DNA from: an uncultured Rikenellaceae bacterium
Lineage (GTDB): Bacteria > Bacteroidota > Bacteroidia > Bacteroidales > Rikenellaceae
Length of the DNA stretch: 64,000 bases
Reading direction: 5' to 3'
NCBI GenBank assembly: GCA_910577285.1
Contig: CAJTLO010000008.1
Location: forward strand, 1-64,000
The notes beneath the pieces were generated by a model. It was not told the origin of the DNA, searched no databases, and worked only from the letters and a program-made list of their open reading frames with translations. The position numbers and the translations under genes were made by a program. Below, one piece after another: positions 17,598 through 27,290 of the stretch (the stretch's first letter is position 1; each line of letters starts with the position of its first letter).

Positions 17598-18199
17598 ACG
17601 GCTTCCGGTTCCTGTCGTTCGTGTTTTCCTTTCACTATCTTCTGTGCGCTCTTGGAGAGGTTCTCCTCGTCCTCCAGGAAGCGCTTTATCTTGAGGATGG
17701 CGGCTTCGTAGCCCGGTATCTGCACCTTCTCGTACAGATTCACCTTCTGGGTGGTCTTCTTGCGTGCATGGTCGAGCAACTCCATCCGACGGATATACAC
17801 CTCATACTCGATACCCAGCCGTGCGAGCTCCCGGAGCAGCGCGATACCGTCGGCATACCACACCGGGCTGCTGAACAGATCGAACTCCTTCTCCTCGAAC
17901 TCCACCCCTCCGAGCAGCGGCACATTCACGCCGGCTATCTTCGACATGCGCAGGTCCACTCCCCGAACGGCCAGCAGCGCGGGATCGAACTCCCCCCACA
18001 ACGCCGCCATGTATTCGTAACGGCCGAGCATCTCCGTCATGCGCTCCTGCGCCAAAGCCGCCGCATCACGCGCCTTCTTTACCTCCAGGCGCAGCGCCGA
18101 CTCCTTGCTCTTGATGGTCGGGAGGGCACGCTGGCGCATCTGGAGCTTCTTGCGCATATCGCCGAGCGACGTCTTGTTATATTGAAATTTAATTGCCAT
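17594..18199 (-). CDS. atpD: V-type ATP synthase subunit D (central stalk)
   Basis: A 201-residue subunit D, the central rotor shaft. The start at 18199 (MAIKFQYNKTSLGDMRKKL) is preferred over an upstream in-frame ATG at 18241 because family members begin this way. Long N- and C-terminal helices (about 15-70 and 130-195) form the expected antiparallel coiled coil. A 211-base non-coding gap separates it from subunit B upstream, which is unusual inside this otherwise tight operon. Confidence 0.92.
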   Translation of the reverse strand: MAIKFQYNKTSLGDMRKKLQMRQRALPTIKSKESALRLEVKKARDAAALAQERMTEMLGRYEYMAALWGEFDPALLAVRGVDLRMSKIAGVNVPLLGGVEFEEKEFDLFSSPVWYADGIALLRELARLGIEYEVYIRRMELLDHARKKTTQKVNLYEKVQIPGYEAAILKIKRFLEDEENLSKSAQKIVKGKHERQEPEAV

Positions 18200-18410
18200 T
18201 TCACTTGCTTTTTTCCTGTCCGTTATCTTCCCGGACCGCATTCCTGCCGCTTGCGGGGAGTGCCAAAGACCGACTCGCCGCCTCCGGCATCACCTGCGAC
18301 ACACACCCCTGCGGAGAGAACCGCCGCTTCCCGGCACGGGGACCCTACAAAGCGCATCCGCACACCCGGCAGTCGGCCGCACGGCATGCCCCTTCCGTTC
18401 CCTCTCCGAA
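18200..18410 (-). other. Gap inside the V-ATPase operon
   Basis: A 211-base GC-rich stretch between subunits B and D with no gene, promoter or terminator that I can recognise. Subunits F and G, sometimes found here in other lineages, are absent. Confidence 0.5.
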
Positions 18411-19736
18411 TCAGGCCGTCCGGGGCCAATACTTCTCGGTCAACGCCTCCTTGATGGCCACCTCGCTCTTGGTGAAGTACTTCGCAAAGAGCCGCCATGC
18501 GGTATCGAGCATCTCGGTGACCTCGATATTGACGTCGATGGCTAACAGTCTTTCGGAGTATTCCCGGGCGAATTTCAGCGTCCGCTCGTCGTAATCGGAG
18601 AGGTCGAAACCGTTTTCCAACTTGGTCCTCGCATTGGCCGCATCGGAATAGAGCCTCACCGCGGCGTTCATCACCTGCGGATGGTCCTCGCGGGTCTTCT
18701 TCCCTATCACGAGCTGCTTCAGACGCGAAAGGCTCCGGAAGGGGTCTACGATGACCTTTCCCGTATCGCTGTCCTTACGCAGGAACAACTGTCCCTCGGT
18801 GATGTATCCCGTGTTGTCGGGCACGGCATTGGTGATGTCGCCGCCCGAAAGGGTCGTTACGGCGATGATGGTGATCGAACCGCCGTTGGGAAGCTGCACG
18901 GCCTTTTCGTAGATCTTCGCCAGGTCGGAATAGAGCGAACCCGGCATGGAGTCTTTCGAAGGAATCTGGTCCATGCGGTTCGACACGATAGCCAGCGCAT
19001 CGGCGTAGAGCGTCATGTCCGTCAACAGCACAAGCACCTTCTCGCCCTTGTCCACGGCGAAATATTCGGCGGCCGTGAGCGCCATGTCGGGCACCAGAAG
19101 CCGCTCCACGGGCGGATTCTCGGTGGTATTCACGAAACATACGATGCGGTCGAGCACCCCGGCATTCTCGAACAGGTTCCGGAAATAGAGGTAGTCGTCG
19201 TTGGTCATACCCATACCGCCCAGAATGATCTTATCGGCCTGCGCACGCAACGCCACATCGGCCATCACCTGGTTGTAGGGCTGGTCGGGGTCGGCGAAGA
19301 AAGGTATCTTCTGCCCGGACACGATCGTATTGTTGAGGTCGATGCCGGCGATACCGGTGGCGATAAGTTCCGAGGGCTGGATACGCTTGAAAGGGTTCAC
19401 CGTCGGACCGCCTATCTCCCGCGCTTCGCCCTCGACGGGCATGCCGCCGTCGAGCGGGGCACCGTAAGCATCGAAAAAACGCCCCGCAAGGTCATCCCCC
19501 ACCTTCAGTACCGGCGGCTCCCCGTGGAAGACCACTTCCGAATCGGTAGCGATCCCCTCCGTGCCCTGGAACACCTGCAAGGTGATCTCGTCGCCCGAAA
19601 TGCGCACCACCTGCGCCAGCTTGCCGCCCACGGTGGCCAGCTCGTCGTTGCCGACCCCCTGCGCCCGAACCGTCACGGTGGCTTTGGTTATGTTGTCGAT
19701 TTTGGTGTATATCTTCTGAAATGCTTTCGTTGTCAT
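18411..19736 (-). CDS. atpB: V-type ATP synthase subunit B (regulatory)
   Basis: A 441-residue non-catalytic subunit. The start at 19736 (MTTKAFQKIYTKIDNITKAT) is chosen because the longer frame adds 54 residues that overlap subunit A and lack family similarity. It lacks a P-loop, with GQKIPFFADPDQPYNQVMAD in its place, and has the family segments GGMGMTNDDYLYFRN and SMPGSLYSDLAKIYE. It alternates with subunit A in the V1 hexamer. Confidence 0.93.
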   Translation of the reverse strand: MTTKAFQKIYTKIDNITKATVTVRAQGVGNDELATVGGKLAQVVRISGDEITLQVFQGTEGIATDSEVVFHGEPPVLKVGDDLAGRFFDAYGAPLDGGMPVEGEAREIGGPTVNPFKRIQPSELIATGIAGIDLNNTIVSGQKIPFFADPDQPYNQVMADVALRAQADKIILGGMGMTNDDYLYFRNLFENAGVLDRIVCFVNTTENPPVERLLVPDMALTAAEYFAVDKGEKVLVLLTDMTLYADALAIVSNRMDQIPSKDSMPGSLYSDLAKIYEKAVQLPNGGSITIIAVTTLSGGDITNAVPDNTGYITEGQLFLRKDSDTGKVIVDPFRSLSRLKQLVIGKKTREDHPQVMNAAVRLYSDAANARTKLENGFDLSDYDERTLKFAREYSERLLAIDVNIEVTEMLDTAWRLFAKYFTKSEVAIKEALTEKYWPRTA

Positions 19737-19749
19737 GGTAGTGGCGGAT

Positions 19750-21510
19750 TTATTTGTTGGACTCCTTCGTGGCCACGAGCTCATCGATACGCGCACGGTA
19801 CTCGGCGAACTTTTCGCTTTCCCACTCGGAATAGTTGAGCTGCCGGAAGAGGTTGATAAGCGATTTGTAGAACTCGGCACAGCCCTGGAAGTCGTCAAAA
19901 TCGAACCTCCGATCGCAGATGTCGAGCACGAGGTTGTACATGTACCGCTGCCTGTCGAGCGGGGTATTGGCGTCTATCGCGTCGAAAGCGTCCTGCTGAA
20001 GGATCACGAAGTCGATCAGCTCGCTCTTCCAGAAACGGTCGTGATACTCTACCGGTACGCCGTCGTCGCCGAGGATGTCGATCTGCTCGGCAGCCTCCTT
20101 GCCGCGCTGTACGATGGTCTTGCCCTTGTTCACGAGTCCTACCCAGCCTGCCTCGATCCGCCCGTCGAGGTACTCGACGATCTCGGGATATTCGAGGTAT
20201 TTGGAGTAGCTGTCCAGCGGATCGATGGCCGGATAACGCTTGCTGTCGGCACGCTGCTGGGAAAGAGCGTAGAAACAGCGGGCGGCCTTCTGCGTGGCCT
20301 CCGTCACCGGCTCCTTGAGGTTACCTCCCGCAGGCGACACCGTACCGAGGAAGGTCACCGACCCCGTCGCGCCGTTGCGCAGATGCACCAGTCCCGCACG
20401 CGCATAGAAGTTGGATATGATGGCCGAAAGGTCCATCGGGAAGGCATCCTGCCCGGGCAGCTCCTCCAGACGGTTACTCATCTCACGCAACGCCTGCGCC
20501 CAGCGCGAAGTGGAGTCGGCCAGAATCAGCACCTTGAGGCCCATGGCCCGGTAATACTCTCCGATGGTCATGCCCGTATACACGGAAGCCTCGCGCGAGG
20601 CCACGGGCATGTTGGAGGTGTTGCAGATGATGGTCGTGCGCTCCATCAGCTTGTGCCCCGTATGGGGGTCGTCCAGATGGGGAAACTCCGCGAAGATCTC
20701 CACCACCTCGTTGGCACGCTCGCCGCAAGCGATCATGATGATGATGTCGGCCTCGGCCTGCTTGGCGATGGCATGCTGCAACACCGTCTTTCCCGCCCCG
20801 AAAGGCCCCGGGATGAATCCCGTACCGCCGTCGGCTATCGGGTTGAAGGTATCGATCGGCCGCACGCCCGTTTCGAGTATGCGCGAAGGACGCGGTTTGG
20901 AAACATACGCCTTGACGGGACGTTTCACCGGCCACCGCTGCACCATCGTCACCGGATGCTCCCGTCCCTGCGCATCTTCGAGCACGGCCACCGTATGACG
21001 GATGTTGTACTCGCCGGGGCCGACCACGCTCTTGACGGTATAACTTCCCTCGAAGGCGAAAGGCACCATGATCTTGTGCATGATCCACTGCTCCTTCACC
21101 TGCCCGAGCCAGTCGCCGGCCTCCACCCGGTCGCCCGGTTTGGCCAACGGTTCGAACTCCCACAAGGTCGTTTCGTCCAGCGGGGAGGTGCGCTGCCCGC
21201 GCCGGATGAACAGACCGTCCATATCGGCCAGGTCGTTCTGCAACCCGTCGTAGTTCTTCGAGAGGATGCCCGGACCGAGCGTGGCCTCGAGCATGTGTCC
21301 CTCGAACTCCACTTCGGCTCCCACCCGCAGGCCGCGGGTACTGTCGAACACCTGCACGTAGGCGTCGTCGCCGATCACCTTGATGACCTCGGCCATCATA
21401 CTCACCTCGCCCAGCGTTACGGTGGCTATCTCGTTCTGCGCCACCGGGCCGTCGGCCCGCACGATCACGATGTTGGAAATGATACCGGTTACTTTACCTT
21501 TCGTCTTCAT
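19750..21510 (-). CDS. atpA: V-type ATP synthase subunit A (catalytic)
   Basis: A 586-residue catalytic subunit with Walker A GPFGAGKT at 235-242, the A-type bulge domain (about 110-200) and the arginine-containing STSRWAQALREMS segment. The length is typical. It hydrolyses or makes ATP at the A/B interface. It overlaps the end of the DUF2764 gene by four bases and is followed by subunit B after 13 bases. Confidence 0.95.
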   Translation of the reverse strand: MKTKGKVTGIISNIVIVRADGPVAQNEIATVTLGEVSMMAEVIKVIGDDAYVQVFDSTRGLRVGAEVEFEGHMLEATLGPGILSKNYDGLQNDLADMDGLFIRRGQRTSPLDETTLWEFEPLAKPGDRVEAGDWLGQVKEQWIMHKIMVPFAFEGSYTVKSVVGPGEYNIRHTVAVLEDAQGREHPVTMVQRWPVKRPVKAYVSKPRPSRILETGVRPIDTFNPIADGGTGFIPGPFGAGKTVLQHAIAKQAEADIIIMIACGERANEVVEIFAEFPHLDDPHTGHKLMERTTIICNTSNMPVASREASVYTGMTIGEYYRAMGLKVLILADSTSRWAQALREMSNRLEELPGQDAFPMDLSAIISNFYARAGLVHLRNGATGSVTFLGTVSPAGGNLKEPVTEATQKAARCFYALSQQRADSKRYPAIDPLDSYSKYLEYPEIVEYLDGRIEAGWVGLVNKGKTIVQRGKEAAEQIDILGDDGVPVEYHDRFWKSELIDFVILQQDAFDAIDANTPLDRQRYMYNLVLDICDRRFDFDDFQGCAEFYKSLINLFRQLNYSEWESEKFAEYRARIDELVATKESNK

Positions 21511-22388
21511 ATGTCTGTTTCTTTATTTTTGTCGGTTTGCATTTCGCAGCGTGTGCCCCTCTCCGTCAGGCCCTCCACGAGCCGGTGGAGCATCTCCCTG
21601 CCGCGCTGCGGATCGAGCGCCGTCCAGCGGTGAATGATGTTCACCCGGACCAGGTAGCCGAGAATAAAATCCAGGTCGAAATAGTTCGTCAGGGTCAGCT
21701 CTTCGGCCATGTTCCAGCGTATGGCATCCATCCGGTTCTCCTTCTCCACCAGATTGCCCGCATCGGACACCGCCTGCATCACCTGGTCCACGTAGGCCAC
21801 CTCGCCCTTTATTCCGAAATCGGCCGCGGAGCTGCGTGCGAGCGCACTCTCGATGTCGCCCGTCCCCACGACCACCTCCGCCACGGGAATGCCGCGCCTG
21901 CGTGCGGCAAAAGCGGCCGCCACGTTGCGCAGAGTGCGGTCGAAAGCCGACCAGCGGCGCAGGAACTGCGACGACGACCGGGCGCACTCGGCGTAATAGG
22001 CGGCGAAAAGGTTGCGTTCGAAAGATTGCTCCATGTCCGCGTCCTCGCCGACATCCGCTCCCGCACCCTCCTTGTCGGCGGCATTGAAAGCGGCGATCAC
22101 CCGCCCCAGGGAGGCGGGCAGGCGCGAAGGAGCGAGAAGCTCTTCCTGCAGCTCCTCCCGCGAGAGATTGCCCAACCGGGAGAAGTGCTCCCGCCCGGCC
22201 CGCAGGCCGATGAGATTCTCTATGTCGTAATAGGTATAAAGGAGTTCCACCGTTCTACGGTCACGCCGCGAAAGATCCTCCTTGATCTCCGCGATGAGGG
22301 CCGGCGCATCGAACCCCTTTCGATCCGAGTCGAGGGTATACTCCTTAAGCCCCGCGACAAGGCAATAATACTCTTTCCGGAACAACAT
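21507..22388 (-). CDS. DUF2764 protein, probable V-ATPase subunit C equivalent
   Basis: A 293-residue helical protein starting LFRKEYYCLVAGLKEYTLD. It lies between subunits E and A, as DUF2764 proteins do in Bacteroidota, spirochaetes and chlamydiae, where the usual subunit C gene is missing. It is thought to serve as the C/d-type rotor cap joining the central stalk to the K ring. That function is inferred from position and fold-level similarity. The acidic insert at about 113-120 (DVGEDADM) is variable in the family. Confidence 0.8.
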   Translation of the reverse strand: MLFRKEYYCLVAGLKEYTLDSDRKGFDAPALIAEIKEDLSRRDRRTVELLYTYYDIENLIGLRAGREHFSRLGNLSREELQEELLAPSRLPASLGRVIAAFNAADKEGAGADVGEDADMEQSFERNLFAAYYAECARSSSQFLRRWSAFDRTLRNVAAAFAARRRGIPVAEVVVGTGDIESALARSSAADFGIKGEVAYVDQVMQAVSDAGNLVEKENRMDAIRWNMAEELTLTNYFDLDFILGYLVRVNIIHRWTALDPQRGREMLHRLVEGLTERGTRCEMQTDKNKETDI

Positions 22389-22394
22389 ACCTCC

Positions 22395-23012
22395 CTACTT
22401 TTCGGCGTAAAGCATCCTTGCCACGCGCTCTTTCAGAAATTCGGAAAGCAATGCGTCGAAATCGGCCGCGGAGAAGCTGATATAGTATCCGCCTCCCTTC
22501 TCGCCTATCCGGAACCCGCTGCGGACGCTGTCGGAATAACCGACCTCGATCCCCTGCGAGAGCAGGCTGCGGGCCGCCTCTTCGAACTCCCTGCCGAAAC
22601 GCTCCTGCCACTGGGCCGGAAGCAACGCCGAGAGCGTCACCTTGCCGGCCGAATCACCCCGCCAACCGGCGGCCACGGCGAGCAGCATCTCCCGGATGAA
22701 GGCGGGATCCACCACCGCCTCGTGTAGCGACCCGGAAACGGTCCTGGCAACGATCATCTCCGCAATGCGCTCCCGGAGCGCCCCGACCGCCTGACGGCCC
22801 GCAAGCGCCACCTCGGTCATCGTATTCCGGCGAAGCTCCTCGGCTTTCCTGCGAGCCTCCTCCACGATGGCGTCCGCCCGCTCCCGGGCCTCCCTCACGA
22901 GGGCATCGGCCTGCGTCTGCGCATCGGCAACGAGTTTCTCCGCATCGCTGCGGCCCTTGGCAAGACCATCCTCATAGAGTTTGTTGGTCAGTTCCTGAAG
23001 TTTGTTTTCCAT
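22395..23012 (-). CDS. atpE: V-type ATP synthase subunit E (peripheral stalk)
   Basis: A 205-residue subunit E. Residues 1-95 form a long charged Ala-rich helix (LVADAQTQADALVREARERA) that would be half of the peripheral stalk. The C-terminal domain (about 110-205) binds the top of subunits A/B. No subunit G/H gene is adjacent, so the partner helix is encoded elsewhere or missing, as in related bacterial operons. It is the first gene of the operon. Confidence 0.88.
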   Translation of the reverse strand: MENKLQELTNKLYEDGLAKGRSDAEKLVADAQTQADALVREARERADAIVEEARRKAEELRRNTMTEVALAGRQAVGALRERIAEMIVARTVSGSLHEAVVDPAFIREMLLAVAAGWRGDSAGKVTLSALLPAQWQERFGREFEEAARSLLSQGIEVGYSDSVRSGFRIGEKGGGYYISFSAADFDALLSEFLKERVARMLYAEK

Positions 23013-23156
23013 AGTGCGTTATCTTTTATATTTCCTTATTTTCCGATTTTCAGCGCCGTCCGCAGCCTTCCCGCCTCCGGCAGACATGGGGGTAACGGCC
23101 TCCCCGCCGAAATAGTATCCCTCCGCCGACTTTTTCTTCTGCGCGACCGCCCCTCC

Positions 23157-24629
23157 CTACTCCCGATGGCCGGGACGCAACAGGTCGGTCACCGTCTTCA
23201 CCGGCGTGAAGGTGGCGGCGGGAACCTCTACGAAAAGGGTATTCCAGTCCGACATGGCCCCGTTCCACAGTCCCGGTCGCTCCATCGCCTTCAAAGGCCT
23301 TCCGTCCCTGGACTTCTCGGAGATGAAACCCGCCATGCGGTCCACGTAACGCGCCAGGTCGTATTTGCGCCCTCTGCGGTCGCGCACGCCGCACACGACG
23401 TCCACGGGATTGAAATGGGTGGCGCCCGCCATCGCCTCCGCCCGTCGGACGGGTTCTATCTGCGACGACTCGACGATCTGCAACGACACCGCGCCGGAAG
23501 CACCGCGGGCGAAAAACGGCCCGCCGCCCGGCTCCCCTTCGTTGCGCACCATGCCGCACACCCGCACCGGACGGTCGAGCATCCTGCATAGGCACGCGAT
23601 CCGTTCCGATGCCGCGAGCAGCCCGAACCCTTCGGGAAGCCCCGCACACAGCGTATCGCGCACGAAAGCCGTCGCCCGCTCGACCTCTTCGTCGGAAGGA
23701 GTACCCTCCTCCAGCCGATGCAGCCAGCCATAGACCTCCTCTTGCACCTGAAGCAGCAGCCCCCCCAGCGCTTTCTTATAGGTCACCGTATCTCCGCGCC
23801 GGGAATCGGTCGTCACGTTATCTATGTTCTTGATAAAGATCAGATCGGCGTCGATCTCGTTCAGATTTTCCAGAAGCGCCCCGTGGCCCGCGGGCCGAAA
23901 CAGGAGCGAACCGTCCGCATTCCGGAAAGGGGTGTTGTCCGGATTCACGGCGATCGTATCGGTCGATCCCTTCTGCACCGACAGGGCGACGTCGTACGCC
24001 ACGCCGAATCGGGCACCGTATCTCGGAACCGCCTTCTCGAGCAAGCTGCGAAACCCCTCGACATGCTCCGGCGACACGGTGAAGTGAATCGCCACGCGCC
24101 CTCCGCACACGGCATACTGCGCCCCTTCGACGAGGTGCTCTTCCAGCGCGGTACGCACCTCCTGCGCATAACGATGGAAGGGAATCAGCGCCTTGGGCAT
24201 GTTCCCGTAGTCGAGGCCGCCGGGGCCGACGATGCCGCGGAGAATCTCCGCCGCCGACGCATCCGGGGAAATCGACCGCCGCAACGGGACGCAGAACGCA
24301 AAGCGCTCCAGCGACTCCAGCACTCCGGCGACCGTTTCGTTCCCCGTTCCCGAGTCGAGAAACTCGAAGAGGTCGCGGAACATCCGCGTCGCCGCACCGG
24401 AAGCCGGCACGAACTTCACCACGCGACACCTGTCGCATGCGGCCTCGTACCTCCGGCCCAGGGCGGTCAACCGTTCGGCATCAAGACGAAGGATGCCGTC
24501 GCCCACGGAGGCGGGACGTACCACGTCGAGGTAGGGGAACCCGCTCCTGAAAACGGCGAGCTGTTCCCGCACCGCTTCCTCCCGAAGCCCGTGCGCCCTT
24601 ATACTGTCCGAATCGCGCTTATCCAGCAT
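23157..24629 (-). CDS. DUF4301 family protein
   Basis: A 490-residue cytoplasmic protein without signal peptide or membrane helices. Segments VKFVPASGAATRMFRDLFEF and VNPDNTPFRNADGSLLFRPA followed by GHGALLENLNEIDADLIFIK suggest a nucleotidyltransferase-like sugar-phosphate fold (GASG and GHGAL loops), and the family is listed as DUF4301. The substrate is unknown. It is co-directional with the V-ATPase operon and ends 144 bases before subunit E, so read-through is possible. Possible -7 box upstream at 24660-24667. Confidence 0.75.
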   Translation of the reverse strand: MLDKRDSDSIRAHGLREEAVREQLAVFRSGFPYLDVVRPASVGDGILRLDAERLTALGRRYEAACDRCRVVKFVPASGAATRMFRDLFEFLDSGTGNETVAGVLESLERFAFCVPLRRSISPDASAAEILRGIVGPGGLDYGNMPKALIPFHRYAQEVRTALEEHLVEGAQYAVCGGRVAIHFTVSPEHVEGFRSLLEKAVPRYGARFGVAYDVALSVQKGSTDTIAVNPDNTPFRNADGSLLFRPAGHGALLENLNEIDADLIFIKNIDNVTTDSRRGDTVTYKKALGGLLLQVQEEVYGWLHRLEEGTPSDEEVERATAFVRDTLCAGLPEGFGLLAASERIACLCRMLDRPVRVCGMVRNEGEPGGGPFFARGASGAVSLQIVESSQIEPVRRAEAMAGATHFNPVDVVCGVRDRRGRKYDLARYVDRMAGFISEKSRDGRPLKAMERPGLWNGAMSDWNTLFVEVPAATFTPVKTVTDLLRPGHRE

Positions 24630-24659
24630 ACCCTCTGTCTATTTGAAACCAACGATTTT

Positions 24660-24667
24660 CAAAGTTA
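24660..24667 (-). promoter_or_regulatory. Possible -7 box for DUF4301
   Basis: Read on the minus strand this is TAACTTTG, fitting TAnnTTTG, about 30 bases before the start codon. No TTTG at the right spacing upstream. Confidence 0.35.
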
Positions 24668-24812
24668 GCAATTTTCAATCGTCCCGCACCGGAAAACCTC
24701 AAAAAAATCCACCCCGCAGCCCGGCCCGGCCACCTCGGCGACACCTGCACGCACCCCTGCCGGAGCGGGTGTCAATATTATCGGCGGCAGGGACAATTCC
24801 GGAAATTTTGGA

Positions 24813-24820
24813 TAAATTTG
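24813..24820 (+). promoter_or_regulatory. -7 box immediately before murB
   Basis: TAAATTTG matches TAnnTTTG and ends only seven bases before the murB ATG. If used, the transcript would be leaderless or nearly so. A matching -33 TTTG is not visible. Confidence 0.35.
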
Positions 24821-24827
24821 CATCGTT

Positions 24828-25841
24828 ATGATAAAAGAGATCCTGCATGCCGACCTGACGGGGCGGAACAGTTTCGGCGTCGCCGCCGTCGCCGACCGCA
24901 TCGTGGAGTTCGACGACGCCACCTCTCTGCGCGACTACCTCGCCGAACACGAGGAGATCCGCCGGGGGAAGACCGCCGTACTGGGGGGCGGCAACAACAT
25001 CCTCTTTACGACCGACTTCCATGGCACGCTGCTGCACCCTACGGGCACCGATTTCCGCGTGACGGGCACATCGGACGACCGCACGACGGTAAGGGCCGCG
25101 GCAGGCATGGACTGGGAGGATTTCGTGGAGCGCTGCATCGGACTGGGCCTGTGGGGCGCGGAGAACCTGACGGGAATACCCGGCACGGTGGGCGCGGCCC
25201 CGGTACAAAACATCGGTGCCTACGGCGCCGAGGCGAAAGACATCGTCGAGTCCGTCGAGACCCTCGACCTGGCCACGCTCAAGGAGGCCTCCATCGCAGG
25301 CTGTCACTGCGGCTTCGGCTACCGCGAGAGCATCTTCAAAGGGATTCTGAGCGGGCGAACGGTCATCACCGCCGTCACATTCAACCTCTCCCGCACCCCG
25401 CGTCCCAACCTGGGCTATGCCGCCCTCGCACGGGAGGTGGAGCTCGCCGGCGGTCCCTCGCTGGAGAACATCCGCGCGACCGTCCGCAGGATACGCGGCG
25501 GGAAGCTGCCCGATCCGGCCGTGACGGGCAACGCCGGGAGTTTCTTCAAGAATCCCGTAGTGGCGGAAGACGTCGCCGCAACGATCCGGCGGGAATACCC
25601 CGACATGCCCTCTTTCCCGGCGCAGGAGGGGGTGAAGATACCGGCCGGATGGCTGATCGAGAAGACGGGGTGGAAAGGAGCCGCGCTCGGACGGGCGGGC
25701 ATCTACGACAAACAGGCACTCATTCTGGTGAACCTGGGCGGCGCAAGCGGAAGCGACATAACGGCGCTGGCCCGAAGGATCATCCGCGACGTGCAGACCC
25801 GGTTCGGCATCCGGATAGCGACCGAAGTGAACATATGGTAG
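24828..25841 (+). CDS. murB: UDP-N-acetylenolpyruvoylglucosamine reductase
   Basis: A 337-residue MurB, which reduces UDP-GlcNAc-enolpyruvate to UDP-MurNAc in peptidoglycan synthesis with FAD and NADPH. The FAD-binding segments are LGGGNNILFT (about 46-55) and LTGIPGTVGAAPVQNIGAYG (about 115-134). NAGSFFKNP carries the catalytic Ser, and IPAGWLIEKTGWKGA is in the C-terminal domain. The presence of the Tyr loop (FGYRES) makes it a type I enzyme. tilS follows, with the possible starts of tilS overlapping or just after its stop. Confidence 0.95.
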   Translation: MIKEILHADLTGRNSFGVAAVADRIVEFDDATSLRDYLAEHEEIRRGKTAVLGGGNNILFTTDFHGTLLHPTGTDFRVTGTSDDRTTVRAAAGMDWEDFVERCIGLGLWGAENLTGIPGTVGAAPVQNIGAYGAEAKDIVESVETLDLATLKEASIAGCHCGFGYRESIFKGILSGRTVITAVTFNLSRTPRPNLGYAALAREVELAGGPSLENIRATVRRIRGGKLPDPAVTGNAGSFFKNPVVAEDVAATIRREYPDMPSFPAQEGVKIPAGWLIEKTGWKGAALGRAGIYDKQALILVNLGGASGSDITALARRIIRDVQTRFGIRIATEVNIW

Positions 25842-25921
25842 AACGGGACCCTGCACAGATGCAGGACCTGCAACGACAGAAGAACGGACACGGCAACCGC
25901 CGCGATCACAAAAACGAGGGT

Positions 25922-27262
25922 ATGCTCGAAGAGAAATTTCAACGATACATCCGGGAACACGCACTGGTGGAGCCGGGCGACAGGATTCTGCTCACCGTCA
26001 GCGGCGGAGTGGATTCGATGGTCATGATGGACCTTTTCGTATCGGCCGGTTACAGAGTGGGAGTCGCCCACTGCAACTTCCAGCTGCGCGGCGAGGAGTC
26101 CGACGAGGACGAAACGCTCGTGGAAACACGTGCCGCAAACTACGGGCTCCCCTTCTTCAACCGCAGATTCGACACGCAGGGCGAGATGGAATCCACCGGG
26201 GAATCGGTGCAGATCGCCGCACGGCGACTGCGCTACGAATGGTTCCGCGAGTTGAGCGCCGAGCACGGCTACGACGCGATCGCCATCGCCCACCATGCCG
26301 ACGACTCCATCGAGACGTTCTTCATCAACCTCATGCGCGGCACGGGCCTCAAGGGGCTCACCGGCATCCACAAGGTGAACGGCCGGATCATCCGTCCGCT
26401 GCTCTTCGCCTCCCGCCGCGAGATACTCGACTACGCCACCGCACACGGCATCCCCTTCCGGGAAGACTCCTCGAACCGTTCGACGAAATACATGCGCAAC
26501 AAGATACGGCTCGGCATCGTGCCCATTCTGCGCACCATCAATCCGAACTTCACCGAGCTCATGGGGGCCAACATCAGCCGGCTGACCGACGCCCAGCTCT
26601 TCATCGACCGCTGCATCGAATCCATCACACAACGGGCGGTGAGCCTTTCGGAGGGGATCGTCACGATCGATCCGGCGGCCATAGGCGACCGGATGCCGCT
26701 CAGCTACGTGATTTACGAGATCATGAGCTCCGGCTACGGCTTCAAGGGGGACGTGGTGGACGGCCTGCTGGAAGCGCTCCAGCGCGGTGCCACGGGCCGG
26801 CGGTTCTACTCCAAAGACTACGCCGCCTACATCGACCGGGGGCGGATCGTGGTCGTTCCGATCGCGGTGGAGGACCCCTGCGAAACGGAGCTCCCGGCCA
26901 CCGCACACAAGGTCTACTGCGGCAACAGCGTGATACTCGCCCGCCACACCGACATCGACAACATCGAGAGCCTCTGCCAACCCGAGAACGTCGCCCTACT
27001 GGACGCCGATCTGCTGCAGTGGCCGTTGAAACTGCGCAGATGGCACGAGGGCGACACGTTCGTCCCCTTCGGGATGAACGGCCACAAAAGAGTCAGCGAC
27101 TTTCTGATCAACGAAAAGGTATCGATGCCCGAAAAGAGCCGGCAGTTCGTACTCGTCAGCGGCGAGGAGATCGTGTGGGTGGTAGGCAGGCGCATCGACG
27201 ACCGCTACCGGGTGTCGGACAAGACCGAAAACATTCTTCTGCTGAAGAGGGAAATCCTGTAA
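25922..27262 (+). CDS. tilS: tRNA(Ile)-lysidine synthetase
   Basis: A 446-residue TilS, which converts C34 of tRNA-Ile(CAU) to lysidine. The PP-loop SGGVDS is at 27-32, with HCNFQLRG and HHADDSIETFFINLMRG downstream, and a C-terminal RWHEGDTFVPFGMNGHKRV domain. The start at 25922 matches family N-termini. An in-frame ATG at 25835, overlapping the murB stop, would add 29 charged residues and looks less likely. Confidence 0.93.
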   Translation: MLEEKFQRYIREHALVEPGDRILLTVSGGVDSMVMMDLFVSAGYRVGVAHCNFQLRGEESDEDETLVETRAANYGLPFFNRRFDTQGEMESTGESVQIAARRLRYEWFRELSAEHGYDAIAIAHHADDSIETFFINLMRGTGLKGLTGIHKVNGRIIRPLLFASRREILDYATAHGIPFREDSSNRSTKYMRNKIRLGIVPILRTINPNFTELMGANISRLTDAQLFIDRCIESITQRAVSLSEGIVTIDPAAIGDRMPLSYVIYEIMSSGYGFKGDVVDGLLEALQRGATGRRFYSKDYAAYIDRGRIVVVPIAVEDPCETELPATAHKVYCGNSVILARHTDIDNIESLCQPENVALLDADLLQWPLKLRRWHEGDTFVPFGMNGHKRVSDFLINEKVSMPEKSRQFVLVSGEEIVWVVGRRIDDRYRVSDKTENILLLKREIL

Positions 27263-27290
27263 CGGACAGGGCAAAGAACACACGGGAAAG

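Noticed and set aside
24818-25921. N-terminal extension of TilS reading through murB
   Set aside because: The frame is open only because of composition; murB occupies the region in another frame with full family motifs.
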